Positions 54,267 through 63,946 are shown, counted from the first letter of the stretch. The stretch: 64,000 bases of DNA from MSPOR6 sp964652195 (GCA_964652195.1 CAZZBB010000060.1:43347-107346), one strand, 5' to 3'. Translations and numbers: made by a program. Notes: generated by a model not told the origin, from the sequence alone.

Positions 54267-55049
54267 TTACTTTTTCAGCAAACCCCATATAATTGGAAGT
54301 TTTTCTGTTGGTTCCACGGGTAGGAGATCTTGAATACCATTTTGAACCATTCTAATTTCTTTTTCAGTAAGTCCACGATTAAAGATAGCAAACTCATCCA
54401 TTTCACCATTATAGAACCGATTCAGATTGAGTGGTTCTTCAGTACCCAGAATGAGAGGGGATTCAACAGGAAACAATTCCTCGTTCTGTTTTGGGTGGTT
54501 AATTAAAACCTTACCGTCAAGATAGACTGTCCAAAAATCTCCTGTCTTAAAGGAAACAGCGACATGCTGCCATTTATCTTTAACGACATTTCTGGGACTC
54601 TGTGCGGGGACAACGCGTCCACCTGTCAACCTCCATCCCATCCATATAAATCCATCTGGATGAAGTAGGATTTCGAAGAACTCATCTACATCTGGTCCTT
54701 TAGCAGCAATCAGTTGCCATGTACCTGCACCTGCCTCTAACGTAGGACGAACCCATGCACAAATAGTAATTTCGTCTGTGATTTCAAAGTGATGAGAATG
54801 CCTAACACGAACAATCCCATTCTTTCCACCAAAATTGAGTCCTTTACCATATTTTCCATCTGCCCAACCGGTATCACCTTCTAATGTACCGTCGTTTCCA
54901 TTACCTGAAAGATCTGTAACGGTTTTTCCACTTCCATCTTCAAATGCAAAATAAACGACTAATCCTTCTAATTCTTGTGCAAGACAGAATGATTGACACA
55001 ACCCTATCAGATAGACTAATGCAATTAAGAGAATCATATATTTCTGCAT
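54267..55049 (-). CDS. LamG/concanavalin-like exported protein
   Basis: About 260 residues: signal peptide (QKYMILLIALVYLIGLCQSF), then a LamG_3 domain (about 30-225) recognisable from LVVYFAFEDGSGKTVTDLSG, NGNDGTLEGDTGW, FEITDEITICAWVRP, DKWQHVAVSF, TVYLDGKVLI and MDEFAIFNRGLTEKEI. The C-terminal tail VEPTEKLPIIWGLLKK resembles a short recurring C-terminal segment of secreted proteins in this lineage. It probably binds carbohydrate outside the cell. ATG 55049 is chosen over 55061 and 55088 because GGAG lies 6 bases upstream. Confidence 0.9.
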   Translation of the reverse strand: MQKYMILLIALVYLIGLCQSFCLAQELEGLVVYFAFEDGSGKTVTDLSGNGNDGTLEGDTGWADGKYGKGLNFGGKNGIVRVRHSHHFEITDEITICAWVRPTLEAGAGTWQLIAAKGPDVDEFFEILLHPDGFIWMGWRLTGGRVVPAQSPRNVVKDKWQHVAVSFKTGDFWTVYLDGKVLINHPKQNEELFPVESPLILGTEEPLNLNRFYNGEMDEFAIFNRGLTEKEIRMVQNGIQDLLPVEPTEKLPIIWGLLKK

Positions 55050-55467
55050 TTTGTTCTCCATTATAGTAAAATCTAAAACTGTGAACATTCCTTCGTTGGA
55101 ATATGTTTAATTGCTCCATTTATACAACATGGTTTATGAACTTATCTATAGAAATATCATTCCTATGGATGATGATTGAACTTTTACATTTTGGGTAGGA
55201 TATTAACAACAAATATGATTAGATGAATTCTATAATTTTTATCTAAGACAACACAGAATGGTCTAAGAGTCGGGATTGGGATCCATCCTACAAAAAAGGA
55301 TACCCAGATACGAAATATAAGACAATACAATCTGGTATACATTATGACTGCTCAGACATAATGTATACCAAGTGATTAGTGGTAGGCCAATGTGACAGAT
55401 AACTATAAATGGACAGAATGGGTAGAACAGACAGAAGGAGTACAACTATCCTATAAACTAATGTTTT
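55050..55467. other. Intergenic region with a perfect palindrome
   Basis: About 420 bases. It holds the 14-bp inverted repeat 55333-55370 and a REP-like half element (AGTCGGGATTGGGATCCATC near 55267-55287). No gene seen. Confidence 0.5.
55333..55370. repeat. Perfect 14-bp inverted repeat
   Basis: TGGTATACATTATG and CATAATGTATACCA are exact inverses around a 10-base loop. It lies downstream of the PhyH gene at 55468 on the minus strand. No T-run follows, so a terminator role is uncertain. Confidence 0.7.
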
Positions 55468-56190
55468 CTATGCAAACGGGAAGGTCCCTTGATATCCGCG
55501 AGGTCGAGAGACATGCCAAACACCATCGTACATTGGTGTAACTTGATAGTGGCATACGACATTACTCCGCTCCATGTCATCTCGTTCTTTTGCCCCTTGG
55601 TGTGGCATATGATTGATAAACACAACACAATCCCCTGCCTTAGGATACAGCATAACATGCTCTTGTGATTCGCACCATTCCTCAAATTTAGGACGGTCTA
55701 AAGGATATAGATGGGGTGGTTCATTTATATGTCCATCTTTTACGAACTTAAGATGTCCTTCACCCGGATCATTATCTTGAAAATAGTAGGTTGTGTTGAT
55801 ACCAGCCGGTGCCATGGCAAAAGGATGTTCTTCAACATACCGTTTCTCATGCCAGTAACCATAAAAATCCATGTGCCATTCTTGTAGATAAGGACCGGGA
55901 TTGATATGTGCGCGAAGACTTCGTAGTTGGCACTGTTTACCCATTAAACCTTCAAGATAGGGACGTACACTTGGATGGCCTACAAGCGGTTGGTATGTAT
56001 CAGGTTCACGATCAAGTAGCGAATCAAACCACATATTTCCTACAGCATTTAGCCCTTCTTCCCATCCCTGTTCTCGGGCATAATTCACGCGTTGTCTAAT
56101 ATGTTCAGTCTCTTCAGAGGACAATGCTCCTTCAATTAAAAAATATCCATTCTGTAGTAATTGTTCAACGTTTGTTTTATTATCTCCCAT
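55468..56190 (-). CDS. PhyH family 2-oxoglutarate/Fe(II) dioxygenase
   Basis: About 240 residues with an intact active site: EWHMDFYGYW (proximal HxD) at about 108-117, EGHLKFVKDGH, the distal His in FINHMPHQGAK and a following Arg (ERSNVVCHY) for 2-oxoglutarate. ATG 56190 has AAGGAG (GGAG 6 bases upstream), better than ATG 56196. It is the fourth PhyH protein in the window and one of two with a canonical iron site. The substrate is unknown. The neighbours are a LamG protein and a metal-transporter-like gene. Confidence 0.92.
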   Translation of the reverse strand: MGDNKTNVEQLLQNGYFLIEGALSSEETEHIRQRVNYAREQGWEEGLNAVGNMWFDSLLDREPDTYQPLVGHPSVRPYLEGLMGKQCQLRSLRAHINPGPYLQEWHMDFYGYWHEKRYVEEHPFAMAPAGINTTYYFQDNDPGEGHLKFVKDGHINEPPHLYPLDRPKFEEWCESQEHVMLYPKAGDCVVFINHMPHQGAKERDDMERSNVVCHYQVTPMYDGVWHVSRPRGYQGTFPFA

Positions 56191-56292
56191 GATCATCTCC
56201 TTAGTACATCAGTGTTGTGGTAAATTCTACATTTTTAACTATTATCGTGTCAACATATTTGTATCAATACCAAAAACGGGTCTCTAACTAAT

Positions 56293-57777
56293 CTAACTTC
56301 CTGTAAAGAGTTTAGCAAACAATCCCCATCCGCTAATTCCAGCAAACAGAATGAGCACAACTGCGGAAACAAGTGAACCAATAAACATCAATGGATGGGT
56401 ACGATAAACACGCGGAAGTTTAAAATTCAGATAAATCGCAGCAAGCATCATCAATGCAATTGAGAAATTTGCCAATATAAAACCTGCAATCTGTGTCAAA
56501 ATATCAAATGGTATATTTAACCAGATAATAATCATAGTTGTAACGAATATATATAGACAAATCCACCTACGTATCTTATCATAGTTCCATTCCCGATCTT
56601 GCCATATAGCTTGAAAAAACTCTTGGATTACACGGGCATATATTTCAGGAAGTGCCTGCAACGTACCCCATAATGCAGCTACAATACAGATATAGTAAAC
56701 CCATACAAGGGAAGAATGGATATTTTTCCATACACTCGCCTGATCCGTAAGTAAACTCCATCCGTCAAAAGAACTCCTAAGATCATACAATACACCTGCA
56801 CCAGATAGCATAAATGCACCGGTTACGATGAACAAGACAACAGCACCCATGCCTATATCCCATCGTAATGGAGATAGAATCTTCCGTAATTGACTTACTT
56901 GATCAGGGTTTTCAGGTAGGTAGTCGATTCTATTTCGATTTCCAGCATGGTTCCGGATACCAATAATGTTTTTATGTGCAGTCATCCCCCATTTATGTAT
57001 ACTCACCCAATTTGCATAAACAACATATCCCATCACTGAACCCCCAACATAACCGAATGTTGTCGCCATAGTTAGTAATGGATTTTTCACTGCATCCTTC
57101 GGTGTCCATTCAGGAAATTCGGGTATATGTCCAATACTTAGACTTCCAATTATAGCTTTACCAATATCGGGTCGAACCATAAGTGTTCCAATAACAGTTC
57201 CTGTCACAAGTATCCCACAGATGATGAGTTGTTGTTTTTCTAACTTTTCAAAGGAGAGACGCAAACCGAAGAGTAAGGCTAATGTAATAAAACAGGAGGT
57301 TAGAAGGTTTTGCCAGACAGTCATCGAAACTGATGAGGGTAGTCTGCTCTCCAAGAGAAAATGGAGTAACGCACCGCACGGTTTTGCAATTGGCACCCAA
57401 GCTAATGGGGCACCAACCATCTCAAAAATGACTATGGCAATTAATAACCAACCCCGGGGTCCGGGTAATTTCGCAAGACGATTGCCGATATATTCTCCGC
57501 TGACCGCTGTATACCGACCAAGTAGATAGGTTACAAACACACCCTTAACAACGCAGCTGAGGAGCACAAGCCACAGTAAATCGTAACCTGCCCATGCCCC
57601 GGCTCGTACAACTACGATCGTTTCTCCTGCCCCAATACTCACGGAAGCTACAATAGCTGCGGGACCAAAGACTGATGCCAGAGCAAATAACTTCTTCAAT
57701 GACCACGGTTCAGAAAATGGTCCGGTCACAGGTGGAATATCAACCTTTTCTATATTCTGTGTGTCGTCGTTATGCAT
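56293..57777 (-). CDS. NRAMP-related transporter lacking the canonical metal motif
   Basis: About 494 residues with 10-11 membrane helices. The N-terminal LFALASVFGPAAIVASVSIG plus AGETIV matches the first helix of NRAMP proteins, but the metal-binding DPGN is replaced by ASVSIGAGE; helix 6 keeps GYVGGSVMGYVVY, where NRAMPs have the other metal site. It therefore belongs to a divergent NRAMP-related group, as in planctomycetes and Poribacteria, whose substrate may not be Mn/Fe. ATG 57777 is preferred to the upstream TTG 57807. It precedes a PhyH gene on the same strand, which needs Fe(II), but transport of iron is not shown. Confidence 0.85.
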   Translation of the reverse strand: MHNDDTQNIEKVDIPPVTGPFSEPWSLKKLFALASVFGPAAIVASVSIGAGETIVVVRAGAWAGYDLLWLVLLSCVVKGVFVTYLLGRYTAVSGEYIGNRLAKLPGPRGWLLIAIVIFEMVGAPLAWVPIAKPCGALLHFLLESRLPSSVSMTVWQNLLTSCFITLALLFGLRLSFEKLEKQQLIICGILVTGTVIGTLMVRPDIGKAIIGSLSIGHIPEFPEWTPKDAVKNPLLTMATTFGYVGGSVMGYVVYANWVSIHKWGMTAHKNIIGIRNHAGNRNRIDYLPENPDQVSQLRKILSPLRWDIGMGAVVLFIVTGAFMLSGAGVLYDLRSSFDGWSLLTDQASVWKNIHSSLVWVYYICIVAALWGTLQALPEIYARVIQEFFQAIWQDREWNYDKIRRWICLYIFVTTMIIIWLNIPFDILTQIAGFILANFSIALMMLAAIYLNFKLPRVYRTHPLMFIGSLVSAVVLILFAGISGWGLFAKLFTGS

Positions 57778-57852
57778 TGTTAAATTAACCAAGTTGATTA
57801 GGAACAATACCTAACCAACTTGAGTCTTGTTAGTTAGAGGTGAAGGCTATCT

Positions 57853-58575
57853 TTAACTAAGCGGTTCTAAAGGTTTAGCATTTCCGAATACAGGTTTGGG
57901 GGCATCTCCAAGAGCTGCCCATTTGGCTGCATTTGCGATGACATGGCGAACATTCTTATCATAATATATCGGATAGGTTTCATGACCCGGACGGAAGTAA
58001 AATATCTTTCCTCTACCACGATAATAACAGCATCCACTTCGGAAAACTTCTCCACCTGGGAACCAACTGATAAAAACGAGTGTATCTGGTTCAGGAATAT
58101 CGAACGGTTCACCATACATTTCTGCATGTTCAATTTCGAAGTATTCACCAAGACCATCAACAATCGGGTGTCCATGTTCAATAACCCAAATGCGTTCCTT
58201 CTCTGCTGCTTCACGCCATTTGAGGCTACATGATGTTCCCATTAATCGCACAAAGGGTTTAGAATAGTGTCCTGAATGTAGGACAATCAATCCCATTCCT
58301 TGTAATACTCGTGCTTTTACTTTATCTGCAATTTCATCTTCTACTGCCCCGTGTGCAGCGTGTCCCCACCATATCAATACATCCGTTTTATCCAACACAG
58401 CATCAGTTAGACCGTGTTCCGGTTCATCTAATGTGGCGGTCAACGTTTCAATACCGTGTTCGCTCAAACCATCCGCGATAACGGAATGGATACCTTCTGG
58501 ATATATTTTCTTGATAGTTTCATTCGTTTTCTCATGCCTAAATTCATTCCAAACTGTAACTAAAGGTTGTGACAT
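57853..58575 (-). CDS. ThuA-like protein
   Basis: 240 residues of the ThuA family (class I glutamine-amidotransferase-like fold): VTVWNEFRHEKTNE at the start, DVLIWWGHAAHGAVEDEIADK, QGMGLIVLHSGHYSKPF, EHGHPIVDGL, GRGKIFYFRPGHETYP near the end. ThuA proteins are linked to trehalose/sucrose use in rhizobia; the reaction is unclear and the amidotransferase nucleophile Cys is not conserved (here His-Ser-Gly at the elbow). ATG 58575 has AAGGAG 6 bases upstream. A sugar-utilisation role is an inference from the family. Confidence 0.92.
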   Translation of the reverse strand: MSQPLVTVWNEFRHEKTNETIKKIYPEGIHSVIADGLSEHGIETLTATLDEPEHGLTDAVLDKTDVLIWWGHAAHGAVEDEIADKVKARVLQGMGLIVLHSGHYSKPFVRLMGTSCSLKWREAAEKERIWVIEHGHPIVDGLGEYFEIEHAEMYGEPFDIPEPDTLVFISWFPGGEVFRSGCCYYRGRGKIFYFRPGHETYPIYYDKNVRHVIANAAKWAALGDAPKPVFGNAKPLEPLS

Positions 58576-58641
58576 ATACTTCTCCTTTAAATTGGGAGTA
58601 TTTTCTCTAAACGCTCTCCCGTGTAGCGAGACCTAAATGCT

Positions 58642-59751
58642 TTAATTATCCGATTTCAACATTTGTGCGCGTTTCATAAAAACACCGTTATCCACGACCC
58701 ATTGGGCGTATCCGATGTTGCCGTTATCAGTTAGATAGTCAATCCTTTTATTCAGAAAGTTAAGCAATTCCGTGTTTTCACGTGCAACAGTAAACCCGCC
58801 ATATTCTACCTGTTCATCGAGGGCGGTAACAACGAAAGCCCCAGCAGATGCAGCCGCAGCATCTCGGTTGCCGATCTCACCGCGTGCAAGGGCATCAATC
58901 CTGTTTTCTTGTAGGTTACCCAGCAGTATTTCTTCCTCTGTTAGAACGATGGGGATGGTAATACGAGGTATCAACGGGTCAAAGCCTTCATTCGGCATAT
59001 TCACAGGATAGTTGACTTGTGGCATGCTATCTGCGGACGGATAGAGAGTAAACCTGTTTTCTATATTCGGTGTCGATCCCGCTGCAGTAATCTTATAGTC
59101 CGCTGTGCCGTCTGCAACAACCGTGCCTGTGGGTGTGTCAATCCGTGTGCCTGCAGCAACAACACCATTAGCGTCAACTATCCCTGTAATTTGAAGTAAA
59201 CGGGCCTCACCGGTTGTCCCTCGTAGCACACCTACGCGGACATCACGCGTCAGATCGGTGTAGTTTTGGATATGTGCCGCATCTTCAGTCCGTACGAGAA
59301 GCGATTGACGAAACACAATGTGAGGGGTTGTGAAGGCAACAATCGGTGTACCAGTTGCGTCCTTTGTCCGGGCATCAAGGATTGTAATACCTCCACCGAT
59401 AACATCATAGTCAGGAGCAGCTGCCAAAAGCCAGATATTCTCCCATTGAGAGATCGGTTCCCTTGTAAAAGACAGATTGGGGGTTTCCATGACTTCAAGT
59501 GCAGTCAATAGGTCAGCTTCATAACCGAGATGTGTATCTCCTAATATGTAACTCACAGGTGAAAAGGCGTCATAAATCCCAACATTGAGACCACGAGGCT
59601 GCTCTGGTGTTCGTGTGTCGTCAATGACATTGATAGTTTTTTGGTATTCACACCCAATTGATAGGACGCAAAGTGCTATCAAAACAACAAACATACTGAT
59701 GATGAAATACATCCGAAAAATAAAACTGTAGTAAACCGGTTTTTGTATCAC
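58642..59751 (-). CDS. Extracellular solute-binding lipoprotein (SBP_bac_3 type)
   Basis: 369 residues. The N-terminal membrane segment ends in LSIGCEYQK, a good lipobox. The mature part reads as a family 3 solute-binding protein: LNVGIYDAFSPVSYILGDTH, GYEADLLTALEVM, DYDVIGGGITILDART, RVGVLRGTTGEARL and a final FLNKRIDYLTDNG. Such proteins bind amino acids or similar small molecules for ABC transporters, or act as dehydratases of the cyclohexadienyl type. A 60-residue insertion rich in TGTVVADGTADY lies in the middle. No permease or ATPase gene adjoins it. The GTG start 59751 has AGGAG upstream. Confidence 0.85.
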   Translation of the reverse strand: MIQKPVYYSFIFRMYFIISMFVVLIALCVLSIGCEYQKTINVIDDTRTPEQPRGLNVGIYDAFSPVSYILGDTHLGYEADLLTALEVMETPNLSFTREPISQWENIWLLAAAPDYDVIGGGITILDARTKDATGTPIVAFTTPHIVFRQSLLVRTEDAAHIQNYTDLTRDVRVGVLRGTTGEARLLQITGIVDANGVVAAGTRIDTPTGTVVADGTADYKITAAGSTPNIENRFTLYPSADSMPQVNYPVNMPNEGFDPLIPRITIPIVLTEEEILLGNLQENRIDALARGEIGNRDAAAASAGAFVVTALDEQVEYGGFTVARENTELLNFLNKRIDYLTDNGNIGYAQWVVDNGVFMKRAQMLKSDN

Positions 59752-59819
59752 ATATCTCCTTCAAAGAAACTCTCAGAAAATCTGAGCGAAGGGAACCTCG
59801 GTGCTAAACATCGGGAACA

Positions 59820-61013
59820 TTAGAATACCAATTCTGTTTCGACAGCTTCATTATAATCAACATCATCCACTTCAAAACCGAATAGATTACGAAAACGTTT
59901 TCTGTAACCTGCATAATCTGATAGTTCGTAGAAATTGTCAGTATTAATCTTGTCCCAACGATCCGTGACTATGTCTGTCACATCCTGTCGCAATTCTCTA
60001 TCATCCAATCGAATATATCTGTCCCTATCAAGTTGCGGTTGTAAACCTGGACCAAGGTGTTCTGAGAAAAGTCGTTGCATTTGACCTATAGGAGCTTCAT
60101 TAATCCCCTTTTCATTCATAATATCGTAAAGGATACTAATGTAGAGAGGAACAACAGGAATTGCAGCAGAGGCTTGGGTGACTACTGCTTTGTTAACAGA
60201 AATATATGCATTACCACCATATAGGTTAGCAAGCTTCCCATCAAGTGCATCAACACGATCCTTCAAATCATCCTTTGCCTTTCCGATTGTGCCATCTCGG
60301 TAAATAGGCCAAGTTAATTCACTCCCAATATAGGTATATGCTACGACTATAACCTCTGATGCGAGGAGATCTTCATCTATTAACATATCCACCCACATCT
60401 CCAAATCTTCTCCCCCCATCACAGCAATTGTATCTGTAATTTCTTGGTCATTTGCCGGTTCAATCGTAACAGGAACTACAGTCTCATTATTTAGATCAAT
60501 AGTTTTTCCAGTATAGGACTCCCCAATAGGTTTTAATTCCGATTTATGAGATTCTCCGGTATGGGGATGTATCCGTCGTGGGGCAGCAATACTATATACA
60601 AGAACATCTACTTTCCCAAAATTGGATTTCAGTTTTGTGATTGTCTCCTGTTTCATCTCATCAGAGAATGCATCCCCATTAAGACTTTCGGCATGAAACC
60701 CATCTTGCTCTGCATGTTGATGGAAAGCGTATGTATTGTAATAACCTGCAGTTGCAGTTCTCCTGCTATCTGCTGGTCGTTCGTAAAGGAGACCTAAGGT
60801 TTTAGCCCCGTATCCCCACGTCAATGCAATACGTGAAGCAAGACCGTATCCTGTAGATGCCCCAACAACAAGTGCATTTATTCCTTCATCTTTTTGTTGG
60901 GTTTTCTCCTTAACTAACGCTATCTGATTCTGAACATTTACCGAACAACCGGCAGGATGAGCATTGGTACAGATAAAACCGCGGATGCGTGATTCAACAA
61001 TTTGAACTGCCAT
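59820..61013 (-). CDS. fabV: Enoyl-[acyl-carrier-protein] reductase FabV / trans-2-enoyl-CoA reductase
   Basis: 397 residues, exactly the FabV/TER size. GASTGYGLASRIAL binds NAD(H), and the catalytic pattern Y-x8-K is visible in WPIYRDGTIGKAKDDL. AYISVNKAVVTQASAAIPV and the C-terminal YAGYRKRFRNLFGFEVDDVD are family features. It reduces enoyl-ACP in the last step of fatty acid elongation (triclosan-resistant type) or enoyl-CoA. ATG 61013 has AAGGA just upstream. It is 22 bases downstream of the RidA-family gene on the same strand. Confidence 0.96.
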   Translation of the reverse strand: MAVQIVESRIRGFICTNAHPAGCSVNVQNQIALVKEKTQQKDEGINALVVGASTGYGLASRIALTWGYGAKTLGLLYERPADSRRTATAGYYNTYAFHQHAEQDGFHAESLNGDAFSDEMKQETITKLKSNFGKVDVLVYSIAAPRRIHPHTGESHKSELKPIGESYTGKTIDLNNETVVPVTIEPANDQEITDTIAVMGGEDLEMWVDMLIDEDLLASEVIVVAYTYIGSELTWPIYRDGTIGKAKDDLKDRVDALDGKLANLYGGNAYISVNKAVVTQASAAIPVVPLYISILYDIMNEKGINEAPIGQMQRLFSEHLGPGLQPQLDRDRYIRLDDRELRQDVTDIVTDRWDKINTDNFYELSDYAGYRKRFRNLFGFEVDDVDYNEAVETELVF

Positions 61014-61035
61014 ATTTCCTTCCGATGTAAGGTGA

Positions 61036-61497
61036 TTAGTCTTCTATTTCTACTACCATTTCAACTTCAACAGGAATGCCACCCGGTAACTGCACCATAC
61101 CTACAGCAGATCGCGCATGTTTACCTTTATCTCCAAATACTTCTACAAAGAAATCAGAGGCACCATTTACAACAGCAGGTTGGTCCGTAAAATCAGCAGA
61201 GGAGTTAACAAATCCAACAACCTTGACAACTCGTTTGATTCTATCAAGATCCCCTAATGCATGTTTCAGCGTACTAATTAGACCGATAGCAACCTGTCGT
61301 GCAGATTCATATCCTTCCTCAATGGTAGCATCTGTACCAAGTTGACTCTTATAGATTTTACCTTCACCTGAACCTGGACCGTGTCCGGAGGTAAAGATCA
61401 GATTTCCTGTTTGGACAGTTGTAACATAATTCGCAACGGGTGTCGCGGGTTCCGGTAATTCTATACCTAATTCTTCAAGTCGTTTTTCTATTTTCAT
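61036..61497 (-). CDS. RidA/YjgF-family protein
   Basis: 153 residues, the longer RidA-like subgroup: NYVTTVQTGNLIFTSGHGP, QVAIGLISTLKHALGDLDRI, KVVGFVNS and a C-terminal HARSAVGMVQLPGGIPVEVE, where the Arg (HARSAVG) is the family's key residue for imine/enamine hydrolysis. It would deaminate reactive 2-iminoacids or a related substrate. ATG 61497 has GGAG but 13 bases upstream, longer than usual. Likely cotranscribed with fabV. Confidence 0.92.
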   Translation of the reverse strand: MKIEKRLEELGIELPEPATPVANYVTTVQTGNLIFTSGHGPGSGEGKIYKSQLGTDATIEEGYESARQVAIGLISTLKHALGDLDRIKRVVKVVGFVNSSADFTDQPAVVNGASDFFVEVFGDKGKHARSAVGMVQLPGGIPVEVEMVVEIED

Positions 61498-61989
61498 ACT
61501 ATATTTTTATCTCCTAAATAAACTGATATATAAGATCTTATATACACGATGGTATTAATGTAAGATTTATTTTATTAAATAGGTTATAACAGATTTTGTC
61601 AAGCAAGTTTATTTCTTGGGGTGTAAAATTTTTGTCACTAAACATTCCGCTGCTATTGTATCTGGATATCACAAACGCTACTTATACTTTCAAAGTGAAA
61701 TAAAATACCTAATGATGTTAGATGTGGGTAATATGAATAGAAAAAGTGTTAATATTTATTGTTCTGAGATGATTGTTTTCAACTACCGCCACTTCACAGG
61801 GTTAGTTAGTTTTCAGTTTTCTTGTAAGATTTTCATACGCGTTCATATTTTAACTATTAGATGGGTAATGGGAATCCTGATATCTAAACTTTTTATCCGC
61901 TTAATCCGGTGTCCAGACAACCACAACCAAAAAACGCTCTCCTCCGCGTAAGCCACAATTCAGAAAAGAAACAATCCACACCAAAAAAC

Positions 61990-62040
61990 CTCTTATCTGC
62001 GTAATCCGCGCTATCCGTGTAATCCGCGATTCAGACATCC
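61990..62040 (-). repeat. Dispersed repeat (GCGGATTAC type)
   Basis: GCGTAATCCGCGCTATCCGT followed by GTAATCCGCGATTCAGACAT is the same family as 15750-15779 and, in reverse, 8117-8153. The AT-rich sequence after it also matches that after 15779. Confidence 0.65.
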
Positions 62041-62190
62041 CAAACAAACAAAAAATTAATTGAAGAAAACATTAACATCAAACAACTAACATACATATAT
62101 CACAAAAACATAAAATAAATGGGAAATACTTGTCAAAATGAAAACTAAATTGTATAATACTATATCGTTCAATAATTGTAAACTAAAACT

Positions 62191-62306
62191 AACACCATTT
62201 CTGATATATCACGACTCTCTTTTGTAGCATAAACTTTTAGTTTGTGCCACACAACACTTCATTTATAGCTATTGCTAATGGAACAAAAATTAATAGAAAT
62301 GGTATA
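62191..62306 (+). mobile_element. MITE-like element, family B, copy 3
   Basis: ACACCATTTCTGATATATCA at the left and AATAGAAATGGTATAA at the right; nearly identical to 10371-10486 across the interior, differing at only a handful of positions, which suggests recent mobility. Confidence 0.8.
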
Positions 62307-62463
62307 ACACATAACTCGGAAGTTCCGAGATTTATTTATTCATAGGTCTATCAGAATTCATACTTCAATATTATTTCCAGGAAATGAGAATCTCATGTAT
62401 TTATCTTTAATAAATTGCAAACGAAAAGTGTAACTTTTTTCAAATATTCAGACTTTTAGCTTT

Positions 62464-62766
62464 ATGCCAAATTCAACTAAATTCACTCGCTGGGAAATAG
62501 GAAAATCCATGTTAGAATTACAACAAGAATATTCAGAATTGTCACCTTATAAGCAGATACAAAGGAAAATCAATGCGAATTCAACCGAATATTTTTTTAG
62601 TTTTTCAAATTTTAAAATTTTACACCTATTAATCAAATCCTTTGTTATCCCAACCCTCAACAGGGTTTTCGGCTCATCAAAACATCATTTCTTAAAAAGG
62701 TTACTAAAAAAACTTGAAAAACTAAAAAAACAGGTCGATTTCAAACAAATAAAGATTAAAAAATAA
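62464..62766 (+). CDS. Doubtful hypothetical protein
   Basis: A 100-codon frame from ATG 62464, very Lys/Phe/Asn-rich and AT-driven, with a basic C-terminal helix (LLKKLEKLKKQVDFKQIKI). The N-terminus (TKFTRWEIGKSMLELQQEYS) looks more protein-like than the rest. There is no Shine-Dalgarno sequence and it lies between repeats of the kind that bound mobile elements. It could be the remnant of an element-encoded gene or chance. No family recognised. Confidence 0.25.
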   Translation: MPNSTKFTRWEIGKSMLELQQEYSELSPYKQIQRKINANSTEYFFSFSNFKILHLLIKSFVIPTLNRVFGSSKHHFLKRLLKKLEKLKKQVDFKQIKIKK

Positions 62767-62950
62767 TGAAAATTATACTAAATGTCCTAAACCTTTACTA
62801 TATCTGATTTTAGAGCAGTAATAATTATGTCTTGGAAAAATTGTGTCGTGAAAATAGAATTCAGGAAATCAGAAGTATCAGGTCAAAATGTATGCATAAG
62901 ATATTTCACATGCAAACGATTCCAAATCAATGGATTAAAAGAAAAGTAGA

Positions 62951-63086
62951 AGACACAAAATTCGTCCAAACTTTATGATTGTGCAAATTCTCGAAATCTT
63001 AAAAAAGTGGCTGTTATCCCAGTATAGGACTGACGGGATAAAGGTTTTACCAATGTCACACCATGTGACAAAAAGTGTAACTTTTA
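62951..63086 (+). repeat. Dispersed repeat family C, copy 3
   Basis: AGACACAAAATTCG, a TCGAAATCTTAAAAAAGTGG block and GTCACACCATGTGAC followed by AAAAAGTGTAAC, in the same order as copies 1 and 2. The following CATGTATATTACTACTG also resembles the flank of copy 2. Confidence 0.55.
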
Positions 63087-63724
63087 AACGGGGCACTAAC
63101 ATGTATATTACTACTGCAAACCAATAAAAAGGGTAAATTACACAATAATAATCCTTGGGTCAACATATAGTACATGACAAAACAGGGAAGCCTTAAAATA
63201 ACCTAAGTTGCTACCAACGGATTTTGATCGTTACAACACAGTTTTCAGACACTTTCTTCACTCCAGACGGGTGATATGTCTATAGAAAAAGGTATATCAA
63301 GGTACAGCACTCCAGCGGAGTGCCATGTGCCAATACGCTTCGTATAAAAAACATATAAGTACTCAATACATACTTAAGTAATATTGATACTAACGAATGT
63401 GATTCACGGAGAATGGGTATAGTTAAAATTATAAACCCTTATAGAACAAGGGTTCGTAGAATTGCTCCGTGAAGGTTTCCGTGAAAGTGTAAAGAATTCA
63501 AGACGACAAATATTAACATTTTTTTACAATACACAGTATCCATACATCTAACATTACTACAGTTGAGATGAATACTAAAGATGATACTTGAGATAAATAT
63601 TGGTATACAGGTACCATAGGTGCGTAATGTTTTGTGACAAAAACTTTACGCACCCTTTCACCCTTAAGGTTATTTAGTTTTCTTATTTTCTGCTATATTT
63701 TTCACATTTCTATATAAACTACCT

Positions 63725-63805
63725 GTAGGTTGGGTTGAGGAACGAAACCCAACATGTAACACTGGGCATACAGGAGATGTTGGGTTTCACCTGCAGTTCA
63801 ACCCC
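63725..63805. repeat. Inverted repeat with GGTTGGGTTGAGG arms
   Basis: GGTTGAGGAACGAAACCCAA and the later GTTGGGTTTCACCTGCAGTTCAACC are imperfect inverses. A partial copy (GTAGGTTGGCTTGAGGAACG) lies at 16374-16393. Confidence 0.55.
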
Positions 63806-63917
63806 GCAGCATGCCATATGCGCATGCTGCGTTGATTCCCTACGAAACAAACTATCAGGAACACTCAGTAACTGGTAATTCTTAAAACTAAATAGTCTTG
63901 TTCACCCTTTCGAGAAC

Positions 63918-63946
63918 TTGAACTGACCGTTTATATTTGCTATAAT
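63918..63946 (+). promoter_or_regulatory. Near-consensus promoter at the right edge
   Basis: TTGAAC (63918-63923), exactly 17 bases, TATAAT (63941-63946). The ATG at 63979 lies 33 bases after the -10 box. Confidence 0.65.
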
